Positions 1 to 6,065 of a DNA stretch of 6,728 nucleotides are shown one piece after another. Origin of the DNA: ZC4RG20 sp035760685. Lineage in GTDB: Bacteria; Pseudomonadota; Gammaproteobacteria; Steroidobacterales; Rariloculaceae. Below the pieces are notes generated by a model. The model saw only the letters and a list, made by a program, of their open reading frames with translations. It was not told the DNA's origin and searched no databases. Location of the stretch: positions 1 through 6,728 of the forward strand of contig DASTSM010000333.1 in assembly GCA_035760685.1 (NCBI GenBank), given 5' to 3'. Position 1 is the first letter of the stretch. Each line of letters starts with the position of its first letter. The translations under genes and the position numbers were made by a program.

Positions 1-586
1 GGCTGTCCGCGTCGAGGGCATCCGAGCGCGCCGAGAAATACTCGACGAGCGCTTCCTTGTACTTCGCTCTCGACTCCGGCGTCCCGAGCGAGTTCAGCTC
101 GAGCCTCACGTGCTCGAACCCGAGCCGCCGCCAAAGGCGCGCGGACATGACGATGAGCTCCGCGTCGATCTCGGGCTCTTCGTAGCCGAGCGCCTCGACG
201 CTGATTTGGTGAAACTGACGGTAGCGTCCCTTCTGGGGCTTCTCGCGGCGGAACATCGGGCCGCTGCACCAAAGCTTCTGTTGCTGGTTGTGAAGCAGAC
301 CGTTCGAGAGGCATGCGCGCACGACGCCGGCGGTCGCTTCGGGCCGAAGCGTGACGCTCTCGCCGTTGCGGTCCTCGAACGTGTACATCTCCTTCTCGAC
401 GATATCCGTGAGCTCGCCGATCGAGCGGCTGAAGAGCTCGGTGCGCTCGAGCGCCGGAATGCGGATGCGCCGATATCCGTACGCCTTCGCGATCTCGACG
501 GCGGCATTCTCCACGGCTTCCCAGAGCCCCTCGTCGTCCGGAAGCACGTCGTTCATGCCGCGGACCGGCTGGATCAACTCGGCCAT
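1..586 (-). CDS. hisS: Histidyl-tRNA synthetase (HisRS), N-terminal part, 3' end outside window
   Basis: Class II aminoacyl-tRNA synthetase that charges tRNA-His with histidine in the cytoplasm. About 195 N-terminal residues are visible, and the gene runs off the left edge of the window. The protein opens MAELIQPVRGMNDVLP, the typical HisRS start. Also visible are EKEMYTFEDRNGES, the ATP/histidine-binding stretch TLRPEATAGVVRA, class II motif 2 as GPMFRREKPQKGRYRQFHQ, and DAELIVMSARLWRRLG. These line up almost without gaps with E. coli HisS. The E. coli motif 2 FRHERPQKG reads FRREKPQKG here. The ATG lies 6 bp after the rodZ stop with no strong Shine-Dalgarno sequence, so translation may be coupled to rodZ. 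In most gammaproteobacteria ispG separates rodZ and hisS; it is missing here. Identity is secure; only the 3' half is unseen. Confidence 0.97.
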   Translation of the reverse strand, partial: MAELIQPVRGMNDVLPDDEGLWEAVENAAVEIAKAYGYRRIRIPALERTELFSRSIGELTDIVEKEMYTFEDRNGESVTLRPEATAGVVRACLSNGLLHNQQQKLWCSGPMFRREKPQKGRYRQFHQISVEALGYEEPEIDAELIVMSARLWRRLGFEHVRLELNSLGTPESRAKYKEALVEYFSARSDALDADS

Positions 587-592
587 CGGCGG

Positions 593-1759
593 CTACTCGC
601 GAGGAGCCTTGAGCGTGAAATAGGCGACGTTGCCGTTGCGCCGGCGAGGATAGGCGTAGGCCTTGCCGTCGACCTCGAGCACGACGCCGTCGGCATTGCC
701 GATCAGCACGGTCAGCGGCGCCGGCCCGGCCACGTGCGACTCGTCGCCCGCCTTGCCGAGGCCGTAGTAGAGGCGCGTGCTGCTCGAATCCGTGACTTCC
801 ACCCAGGAATCCTGGGAGAACTTCAGGAGCACGTCGAGGGGCGGCGCCGATCCGGCCGAGAGGGCCGAGCCGGACGGTTCGGGAGCCGACGCGCTCGCGG
901 ATGCCGCGGCGGCAGGCGCCGACGCCGTTTGCGCGTCCGCGGAAGGCGGCGAAGCAAACGCGCCGCCGTTTTCCGCCCCGGATGGCCGAAGCTCGGGCGC
1001 ACCACGCTCGGTCGGCGCAAGCCCGGATGCCCGTCCCGCCGAAAGCGCGGACTCCGACGACCCGGTGGCCGCTGACGCGGACTCCGCCGCGCTGCCGGTC
1101 GAAGACGCCGACTCCGCCGCGCCGCCGGTCGAAGACGCGGACTCCGCCGCGCCGCCGGTCGAAGACGCCGACTCCGCCGCGCCGCCGGCCGAAGGCGCGG
1201 ACTCCGGCGCGCTTGCGATCGAAGACGCGGACTCCGCCGGAGTCGCCGTCGCGGACGCGGAAGACGCGGACTCCGGCGGCGCACGCACGCCCGAAGGCGC
1301 CGGCGCGAGCGCGCGGGCGGTCGCGGGCGTCCCCGTCGCCGGCGGCCCTTGCACTTGCAGCAGCCAAAGCACGAAGAGAACGAGCACGATGACCGCGACG
1401 CCGACCGCGAGCCACATGCCGGTGCCCGTGCTCTCGCGGCGCTCGATCGAATGGCGACCCTTGAGCGGAGGGGCCGTCGCGGCCTTCTCCTCGTAGAGCG
1501 GCCGCAGGCGCGCGTAGTCGAGGCCCAGATACTCGCAGTAGAGCTTGAGGTATCCCTTCGCGAACACGGGGATGCCGATCGCGTCGTACCGCTCCTCTTC
1601 GAGCGCGGCGAGGAATTTCGGCTCGATGCGCAGCTCTTCGCCCGCCTGCTCGAGAGACAAGCGGGCCGCTTCGCGCGCGGAGCGCAAAGACTCTCCTAGG
1701 CCCTGAATCCGATTCTCCGGCTCCTTGGGCGGCGGGACGGATGAATCATTGCTCGCCAT
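593..1759 (-). CDS. rodZ: RodZ cytoskeletal protein (HTH, transmembrane segment, DUF4115)
   Basis: Predicted 388-residue bitopic inner-membrane protein that in the RodZ family links MreB filaments to the cell-wall elongation machinery and supports rod shape. Residues about 18-90 form the cytoplasmic Xre-like helix-turn-helix domain (LGESLRSAREAARLSLEQAG; IPVFAKGYLKLYCEYLGLD). A basic stretch (KGRHSIERR) precedes a single transmembrane helix at about 115-134. Residues about 138-303 are an Ala/Ser/Pro/Gly-rich periplasmic linker, partly a 10-residue tandem repeat. Residues about 304-386 are the C-terminal DUF4115 domain (SQDSWVEVTDSSSTRLYYG; VLEVDGKAYAYPRRR). The chosen ATG overlaps the end of pilW by 14 bp and gives MASNDSSVPPP. 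An upstream in-frame extension to 1993 lies wholly inside pilW and was rejected. The protein is somewhat longer than E. coli RodZ (337 residues), mostly through the linker. Confidence 0.93.
   Translation of the reverse strand: MASNDSSVPPPKEPENRIQGLGESLRSAREAARLSLEQAGEELRIEPKFLAALEEERYDAIGIPVFAKGYLKLYCEYLGLDYARLRPLYEEKAATAPPLKGRHSIERRESTGTGMWLAVGVAVIVLVLFVLWLLQVQGPPATGTPATARALAPAPSGVRAPPESASSASATATPAESASSIASAPESAPSAGGAAESASSTGGAAESASSTGGAAESASSTGSAAESASAATGSSESALSAGRASGLAPTERGAPELRPSGAENGGAFASPPSADAQTASAPAAAASASASAPEPSGSALSAGSAPPLDVLLKFSQDSWVEVTDSSSTRLYYGLGKAGDESHVAGPAPLTVLIGNADGVVLEVDGKAYAYPRRRNGNVAYFTLKAPRE
1050..1298 (-). repeat. 30-bp coding tandem repeat in the rodZ linker
   Basis: Seven contiguous 30-bp units start at 1050, 1080, 1110, 1140, 1170, 1200 and 1230 on the plus strand, each beginning GACTCCG. 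A 9-bp piece (GAAGACGCG) then precedes an eighth divergent unit at 1269-1298. The units at 1110 and 1140 differ only in the last base, and the unit at 1080 differs from the one at 1140 by one base. Units towards both ends are more diverged. Being a multiple of three, the repeat keeps the rodZ frame and encodes a 10-residue unit close to SASSTGGAAE at about residues 155-237. This is the pattern of a repeat growing and shrinking by slippage or unequal recombination inside a disordered periplasmic spacer. Confidence 0.93.
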
Positions 1760-2540
1760 CGCGCTCGAACTGACGTAACTCGGCGACCTCGGCCGAGGTC
1801 GGGAAATTCTGTTGCAACTGCGTGGCGCAGCGTTGGGCCGCGGCCGCGTCGCCGAGCTTTTGCTCGACGTTGAAGCACATCCACAGCACGGGCGCCGTCG
1901 CCGGCCTCGCGTCGAGGTAGCGCTGCATGAACGCGCGCGCCTCGAGGTAGTCGTTGCGCCGATAGGAAAGATCCATGAGTCCCGCGAGGGCATCGGCGAA
2001 CGACTTGTCCTTCTCGAGCGCCGCGCGGAAGTAGCTCTCGGCGCGCTCGAGATCGCCCGCGCTCATGGCGCAGGTCCCGGCATTCGTCAATGCGACCGCC
2101 GGGGTCGTGTAGCGCGGATTGTCGGCCGCGCGCTTGAAGTAAGGCTCCGCGTCGCGCCAGCGGTTCTTGCGGCATAGGAACACGGCGTAGCTGTTCGCGG
2201 CGCCGGGATTGTCCGGGGCAAGCTGCGTCGCGCGCCGGTAGTGCTTTTCCGCCTCCTCGGGCTGACCGAGCTGATCGTAGGCGATCGCGATCGCGCTGTG
2301 CGCGTCCGCGAGGCGCGGATTCTGGTCGAGCGCGCGCTCGAGCTTCTCGAGCGCGAGCTGGGGCTTGTGCTCGCTCAAGTAGGCGACGCCGAGGTTCATG
2401 TTCGCCTGCGCCGCTTCCTCGTCGGAAGCCGGGCTTCCTCCCGCCACCGAGGACGAGGTCGCACAGCCTTGCAGCGCACACATCGAAGCGAATACGGCGG
2501 CCGCTTTGAACAGGCTCGCTTTCCCGACGCACGCTCTCAT
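1746..2540 (-). CDS. pilW: Type IV pilus biogenesis/stability TPR lipoprotein PilW (PilF)
   Basis: Predicted 264-residue outer-membrane lipoprotein. Members of this family (PilF in Pseudomonas, PilW in Neisseria) act as pilotins or stabilisers for the type IV pilus secretin. The N-terminus MRACVGKASLFKAAAVFASM is a signal peptide, followed by lipobox LQGC with the lipidated Cys at residue 26; the following Ala-Thr fits outer-membrane sorting. The rest is a run of TPR helices, for example AQANMNLGVAYLSEHKPQLA, ADAHSAIAIAYDQLGQPEEA and NNPGA-type repeats such as PGAANSYAVFLCRKNRWRDA, then SYFRAALEKDKSFADALAGL. The ATG lies 2 bp after the rlmN stop, with GGAG 9 nt upstream. It was preferred over in-frame starts inside rlmN because it places the signal peptide at the N-terminus. 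Its stop overlaps the rodZ start by 14 bp. Position between rlmN and rodZ is the usual place for pilF. No other pilus genes are in the window. Confidence 0.92.
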   Translation of the reverse strand: MRACVGKASLFKAAAVFASMCALQGCATSSSVAGGSPASDEEAAQANMNLGVAYLSEHKPQLALEKLERALDQNPRLADAHSAIAIAYDQLGQPEEAEKHYRRATQLAPDNPGAANSYAVFLCRKNRWRDAEPYFKRAADNPRYTTPAVALTNAGTCAMSAGDLERAESYFRAALEKDKSFADALAGLMDLSYRRNDYLEARAFMQRYLDARPATAPVLWMCFNVEQKLGDAAAAQRCATQLQQNFPTSAEVAELRQFERDGEQ

Positions 2541-2542
2541 CG

Positions 2543-3703
2543 CTACTCGCTCCGGTTGGTTTTCGATCCAAGCGCTCGAAGCCGCCGATCCCGCACGCGG
2601 CCTGCGAGCTGGCCGCACGCGGCGGCAATATCGTCGCCGCGGGGCCGGCGAATCGTCGCGACGAGACCCGCGGCCCGCAGAGTGTGCCAGAAAGCATCGA
2701 TGGCTTCAGGTGACGAGCATCTAAAACCCGAGCCCGGAAAGGCGTTGAACGGAATCAAATTGACTTTCGCGGGCCGCCCTCGCAGCAACCGGACGAGCTG
2801 CCGGGCCTCGGCCGCGGAATCGTTCACGCCGTCGAGCATGATGTACTCGAAGGTGATCTGCCGGCTCGCGATGCCCTCGGCGTAGCGCCAGCAGGCGTCG
2901 AGCAGCTCGGCGATGGGATGAATTCGGTTGATCGGCACGAGCTCGTCGCGGAGCTCGTCCGTCGGCGCGTGCAGGGAGACCGCGAGCGCAACGTTGCACT
3001 CCTCCGCGAGCTTCCGGATCTGCGGAACGATGCCGGCCGTGCTGATCGTGACGCGCCGGCGCGACAGGCCGAAGGCGAGATCGTCGATGAGGAGCTTCGC
3101 GGCCGGCACGACCGTGCGGTAGTTCGCGAGCGGCTCGCCCATGCCCATGAAGACGATATTCGTGATGGCCTCGGGCGCGACCGCGCGCGCGGCGAGCAGC
3201 ACCTGCCCGAGCACCTCGCCGGGGGTCAGATTGCGGTTGAAGCCCTGGCGCCCCGTCGCGCAGAAGGCGCAGTCGAGCGCGCAGCCCGCCTGCGACGAGA
3301 TGCAGAGCGTGCCGCGGCTCGGCTCCGGGATGAACACGGTCTCGACGGCCTGACCCGCGCCGACGTCGAGCAGCCACTTACGCGTGCCGTCCGCGGAGCG
3401 CTGCATCGACATCACGGGCGGCGTCGCGAGCTCGGCCTCGAGCGCGAGGCGCTCGCGCAAGGCGAGGCGGAGATCGGTCATCTCCTCGAAATCGAGCACG
3501 TGACGCTGGTAGACCCAGCGCATGAGCTGGCGCGCGCGGTACGGCTTCTCGCCGAGCGAGGCGAAAAACGCCGTCAGCTGCTCGCCGGAGAGGCCGAGCA
3601 GGTTCACGCGCGCGGCGGCGGCGTGCGCCTCGCCATCGCTCGGGCCGCGCGCCTCGATCGGACGCGGGGCGCGGGCCTCGACGGTCAGCGCGTCCGCGGA
3701 CAA
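2543..3703 (-). CDS. rlmN: Dual-specificity RNA methyltransferase RlmN (23S A2503 / tRNA A37 C2-methylation)
   Basis: Radical-SAM enzyme that makes 2-methyladenosine at A2503 of 23S rRNA and at A37 of some tRNAs. Family hallmarks in order are VNLLGLSGEQLTAFFASLGE, the domain GEKPYRARQLMRWVYQ, the [4Fe-4S] motif CALDCAFC followed by ATGRQGFNRNL, MGMGEPLANY, RRVTISTAGIVPQI, SLHAPTDELRDELVPINR, and the C-terminal RPRGDDIAAACGQLAG. The Cys of AACGQ corresponds to the catalytic methylated Cys355 of E. coli. No ATG lies in the right region. A TTG at 3703, with GAGG 7 nt upstream and inside the end of ndk, gives 386 residues, very close to E. coli RlmN (384). A GTG at 3607 is the alternative but would remove residues normally preceding the INLL motif. 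The protein needs a [4Fe-4S] cluster, so it is a plausible client of the iron-sulfur genes upstream. Confidence 0.96.
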   Translation of the reverse strand: MSADALTVEARAPRPIEARGPSDGEAHAAAARVNLLGLSGEQLTAFFASLGEKPYRARQLMRWVYQRHVLDFEEMTDLRLALRERLALEAELATPPVMSMQRSADGTRKWLLDVGAGQAVETVFIPEPSRGTLCISSQAGCALDCAFCATGRQGFNRNLTPGEVLGQVLLAARAVAPEAITNIVFMGMGEPLANYRTVVPAAKLLIDDLAFGLSRRRVTISTAGIVPQIRKLAEECNVALAVSLHAPTDELRDELVPINRIHPIAELLDACWRYAEGIASRQITFEYIMLDGVNDSAAEARQLVRLLRGRPAKVNLIPFNAFPGSGFRCSSPEAIDAFWHTLRAAGLVATIRRPRGDDIAAACGQLAGRVRDRRLRALGSKTNRSE

Positions 3704-4116
3704 ATGTCGGCCTCGGCGAAGAAGAACGCGATCTCGTAAGCGGCCGTCTCGGCGCCGTCGGACCCGTGCACGACGTTCTCCTCGATGGACTTGGCGAAAT
3801 CGGCGCGGATCGTGCCCGGCTTCGCGTTCGCGGGATTCGTCGCGCCCATGAGATCGCGGTTCTTCTGGATCGCGTTCTCGCCCTCGAGCACCTGCACCAT
3901 CACGGGCCCCGACGTCATGTACTCGACGAGATCCTTGAAGAAAGGCCGCTCGCGGTGGACCTTGTAGAAGCCTTCTGCCTGATCGCGGCGCAGGCGCACC
4001 ATCTTCGCGGCGACGATCGCGAGGCCGGCGCTCTCGAAGCGCCGATAGACCTCGCCGATGACGTTCTTCTCGACGCCGTCGGGCTTGATGATGGAAAGTG
4101 TTCGCTCGAGTGCCAT
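3685..4116 (-). CDS. ndk: Nucleoside diphosphate kinase
   Basis: Cytoplasmic enzyme that transfers the gamma phosphate between nucleoside triphosphates and diphosphates through a phosphohistidine. The product has 143 residues, the same as E. coli Ndk. It starts MALERTLSIIKPDGVEKN and carries the ATP-site stretch RPFFKDLVEYMTSGPVMVQV, GATNPANAKPGTIRADFA, and the active-site ENVVHGSDGAETA with catalytic His at residue 117. It ends with the usual CPRTR. The ATG at 4116 is preceded by AAAAGGTGG, a good ribosome binding site; an upstream in-frame extension covers iscA and is a shadow. The gene begins 25 bp after the iscA stop and overlaps the start of rlmN by 19 bp. ndk next to rlmN is a conserved gammaproteobacterial arrangement. 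Confidence 0.98.
   Translation of the reverse strand: MALERTLSIIKPDGVEKNVIGEVYRRFESAGLAIVAAKMVRLRRDQAEGFYKVHRERPFFKDLVEYMTSGPVMVQVLEGENAIQKNRDLMGATNPANAKPGTIRADFAKSIEENVVHGSDGAETAAYEIAFFFAEADICPRTR
3711..3714 (-). promoter_or_regulatory. Ribosome binding site deciding the rlmN start
   Basis: GAGG sits 7 nt before a TTG codon at 3703, inside the last codons of ndk. It is the only candidate start in the region that combines reasonable Shine-Dalgarno spacing with a full-length RlmN N-terminus, so it supports TTG initiation with a 19-bp overlap of ndk. GAGG is a common tetramer in this GC-rich sequence, so the support is moderate. Confidence 0.5.
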
Positions 4117-4141
4117 TGCCCACCTTTTGAATTGGCTGATC

Positions 4142-4465
4142 CTAGACGTTGAAGCTTTCGCCGCAGCCGCACTCGCCTTTGACGTTCGGGTTGCGGAACT
4201 TGAACGCTTCGTTGAAACCTTCCTTGACGAAATCGACCTCGGTGCCGTCGATGAGCGCAAGGCTTTTGTCGTCGACGACGACCTTGACGTCGCCCGCGTC
4301 GAAGACGACGTCGCCGGCGCCGATGCTGTCGGCGTAGTCGATGAGATAGGCGTAACCCGAGCACCCGGTGCGCTTGACGCCGATGCGGAGGCCAAAGCCG
4401 TGCCCGCGCTGAGCCAAATACGACCTGACCCGCTCCTCGGCGCTCTTAGTCAACGAAACCGCCAT
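4142..4465 (-). CDS. iscA: Iron-sulfur cluster carrier IscA (A-type, HesB family)
   Basis: A-type carrier that binds iron or an Fe-S cluster and delivers it to target apoproteins in the cytoplasm. The product has 107 residues, the same as E. coli IscA, and can be aligned over its whole length. The three ligand cysteines are all present: Cys35 in RTGCSGYAY, and Cys99 and Cys101 in ECGCGESFNV. Other matches are GLRIGVKRTG, VKVVVDDKSLALIDGTEVDF and VKEGFNEAFKFRNPNVK. The ATG has AAGGAAGG 6 nt upstream (4472-4479). It overlaps the end of the iscU-like gene by 20 bp, so the two are translationally linked. Conservation of IscA is normal, in contrast with the altered scaffold gene just upstream. After it the usual hscB, hscA, fdx and iscX are missing, and ndk follows within 25 bp. 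ErpA is an alternative subfamily, but the close match and the position favour IscA. Confidence 0.95.
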   Translation of the reverse strand: MAVSLTKSAEERVRSYLAQRGHGFGLRIGVKRTGCSGYAYLIDYADSIGAGDVVFDAGDVKVVVDDKSLALIDGTEVDFVKEGFNEAFKFRNPNVKGECGCGESFNV

Positions 4466-4868
4466 CCGCAGCCTTCCTTATCTTTCCTTGGTCCCTGAGC
4501 CCGTCCCAGCACGCCGAGACGGCATCCTCGATGCGCAGCAGCTTGCCGAGCTTCTCGGTCGGCACGCCGAGCGCGCGTCTCAACTGTTGCACGTCGAGGC
4601 GCGCGAGGGCTTCCGCCGGCTTGCCGCGCACGGAGTCCGCGACCCAGCTCGCAGCGGCGACCGTGTGCGGACAACCGAAGACCTGAAACGAGGCCCGGCG
4701 AACGATCCCTTGCGACACTTCGACCTCGAACCGGACCCATACGTTCAGCGTCCGATCCTCGGCTTCGCCCGCGGCGACCCGGCCGGCCTCGGCGGACGGG
4801 AGCCGCTCGCCTTGCCCCTCGGCACCCGCGGCCGCGAAGCGCTGCACGACCTCGGGACTGTAATCCAT
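4446..4868 (-). CDS. IscU-like scaffold protein (NifU_N fold) lacking two cluster ligands
   Basis: A 140-residue protein in the iscU position, with recognisable IscU/NifU N-terminal family features: MDYSPEVV at the start, ASFQVFGCPHTVAAASWVADSV (matching the ARFKTYGCGSAIASSSLVTEWV region of E. coli IscU), the GK following it, and IEDAV near the end. The whole protein has only two cysteines, residues 66 and 120. Cys66 matches Cys63 of IscU. The GAPACGD segment (Cys37, Asp39) is replaced by a Cys-free segment around residues 34-44. HCSILAEDA (His105, Cys106) reads GKLLRIEDA. The HscA-binding LPPVK reads VPTEK. It should therefore be unable to hold a cluster in the normal way; it could be a modulator or sulfur acceptor of IscS, or use other ligands. 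The reading frame is intact and overlaps iscA by 20 bp, so it looks like a working gene and not a pseudogene. It lies 27 bp after iscS with only a weak ribosome binding site. Confidence 0.85.
   Translation of the reverse strand: MDYSPEVVQRFAAAGAEGQGERLPSAEAGRVAAGEAEDRTLNVWVRFEVEVSQGIVRRASFQVFGCPHTVAAASWVADSVRGKPAEALARLDVQQLRRALGVPTEKLGKLLRIEDAVSACWDGLRDQGKIRKAADGGFVD
4472..4479 (-). promoter_or_regulatory. Strong ribosome binding site for iscA inside the iscU-like gene
   Basis: AAGGAAGG lies 6 nt before the iscA ATG and inside the last codons of the iscU-like gene. It is among the best Shine-Dalgarno matches in the window, and contrasts with the poor one before the iscU-like gene. It suggests iscA can be translated at a good rate independently of its neighbour. 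Confidence 0.65.
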
Positions 4869-4895
4869 AGAAAGCTCAGTAGTTTAGCTCACGAA

Positions 4896-6065
4896 TCATG
4901 TTCGGCACCAGGCCGGAGCCGACGCCGAGAGGCGGCGCAAGCGGGCGACCTCGGCCCCGACGCGGGCGACGGCGCGGTCGATCTCGCGGGCATCCGTGAA
5001 GCGGCCGAGGCCGAAGCGCAAGGAGCTCGACGCGAGCGCATGGCTCAGGCCCATCGTGGAAAGGACATGCGAGGCCTCGGGCGTCGCGGCCATGCACGCG
5101 GAGCCCGCCGAGACGGCGATCTCGCCGACGGCGAGCCGCAGGCTCTCGGCCTCGACGCCCGCGAAGGCGACGTTGAGGATGTGCGGAGAGCTCGATTCGA
5201 GGGAGCCGTTGAGACGAGTGTCCGGTATCGCGGAGAGGCCTTCCCAGAGCCGCGACTTGAGCGCCGCGAGCCGAGGCCCCTCGGCGGCCGGGTCCGCGAG
5301 CCGGTAGGCCTCGCCCATGCCGGCGATCTGGTGCGTCGGCAGCGTCCCCGGCCGAAGCCCGCCCTGCTGCTCGCCGCCGTGAAGCAGCGGCTCGAGCGCG
5401 ATTCCGGGCGCGACGTACAGCGCGCCGATGCCCTTCGGCCCGCAGAGCTTGTGCGCCGTCAGCGACGCGAGGTGGACTCCCCAGGCCTCGAGCGCGACCG
5501 GCACCTTGCCGACGCTCTGCGCCGCATCGACGTGCAGCGTCACGCCGCGCTCGCGGCACGCCGCCGCCAGCGCGGGGATGTCCTGCAGGGCGCCCGTCTC
5601 GTTGTTCACGTGCATGACCGACACGAGCGCCGTCGACGGACCGATGGCCGCCGCGACGTCGGCAGTCCGCACGACGCCGTCGGCCCCGCACGGCACGAAC
5701 GTCGCGCGGCACCCGCCGCGCTCGAGGAAACGCACCGTGTCGAGCACCGACTTGTGCTCGATCGACGTCGTGACGACGTGGCGCCGATCGCGCGGCGCGG
5801 CGGCGAGCAGGCCCGCGATCGCGAGGTTGTTCGCCTCGGTCGCGCCGGAGGTGAAAACGAGCCGATCGGGCGCGGCGCCCACGCGAGCGCCGATCTGCTC
5901 GCGCGCGGCTTCGACGCGCCGCATCGCGGCGGCCCCGGCCGCGTGCGCCGACGACGGATTCCCGAAGTCGCCGTCGAGCGTCATGCACTGCTGCATGGCC
6001 GCGAGCACGCGGCGATCGAGCGGACTCGTCGCCGCGTAGTCGAGGTAGATCGGCTGCTCCGTCAT
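4896..6065 (-). CDS. iscS: Cysteine desulfurase, IscS-like
   Basis: PLP enzyme that removes sulfur from cysteine as an enzyme persulfide for Fe-S cluster and thio-cofactor synthesis. The product has 389 residues; E. coli IscS has 404. It starts MTEQPIYLDYAATSPLDRRV. Seen in order are FGNPSSAH, the PLP-site FTSGATEANNLAI, SIEHKSVL (His104), VMHVNNETGALQDI, HVDAAQSVGKVPV, and Lys206 in SLTAHKLCGPKGIGALYV, which forms the PLP Schiff base. The catalytic cysteine is Cys324 in SAGSACMAATPEASHVL, where E. coli has SSGSACTSASLEPSYVL. SLRFGLGRFTDAREID follows. The protein then ends RLRRLSASAPAWCRT and lacks the usual C-terminal tail used to bind IscU. The ATG at 6065 has AGGAG about 11 nt upstream. 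No iscR precedes it. NifS is a possible alternative name, but the HKLCGPKGIGALYV and GRF features and the neighbours favour the IscS group. Confidence 0.93.
   Translation of the reverse strand: MTEQPIYLDYAATSPLDRRVLAAMQQCMTLDGDFGNPSSAHAAGAAAMRRVEAAREQIGARVGAAPDRLVFTSGATEANNLAIAGLLAAAPRDRRHVVTTSIEHKSVLDTVRFLERGGCRATFVPCGADGVVRTADVAAAIGPSTALVSVMHVNNETGALQDIPALAAACRERGVTLHVDAAQSVGKVPVALEAWGVHLASLTAHKLCGPKGIGALYVAPGIALEPLLHGGEQQGGLRPGTLPTHQIAGMGEAYRLADPAAEGPRLAALKSRLWEGLSAIPDTRLNGSLESSSPHILNVAFAGVEAESLRLAVGEIAVSAGSACMAATPEASHVLSTMGLSHALASSSLRFGLGRFTDAREIDRAVARVGAEVARLRRLSASAPAWCRT

Noticed and set aside
1050..1298. Regular 30-bp repeats suggesting a CRISPR array
   Set aside because: The units are directly adjacent with no spacers, and the repeat is in frame within rodZ.
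777..1496. Plus-strand 239-codon ORF with acidic repeats (ADSAAPPVED type)
   Set aside because: It is exactly antisense to the rodZ linker repeat. GC-rich repeats stay open in several frames, and rodZ has clear domains on the other strand.
2543..4123. Longer rlmN starting at 4123
   Set aside because: The extension lies inside ndk and is Arg-rich shadow sequence. The TTG at 3703 gives the normal family length.
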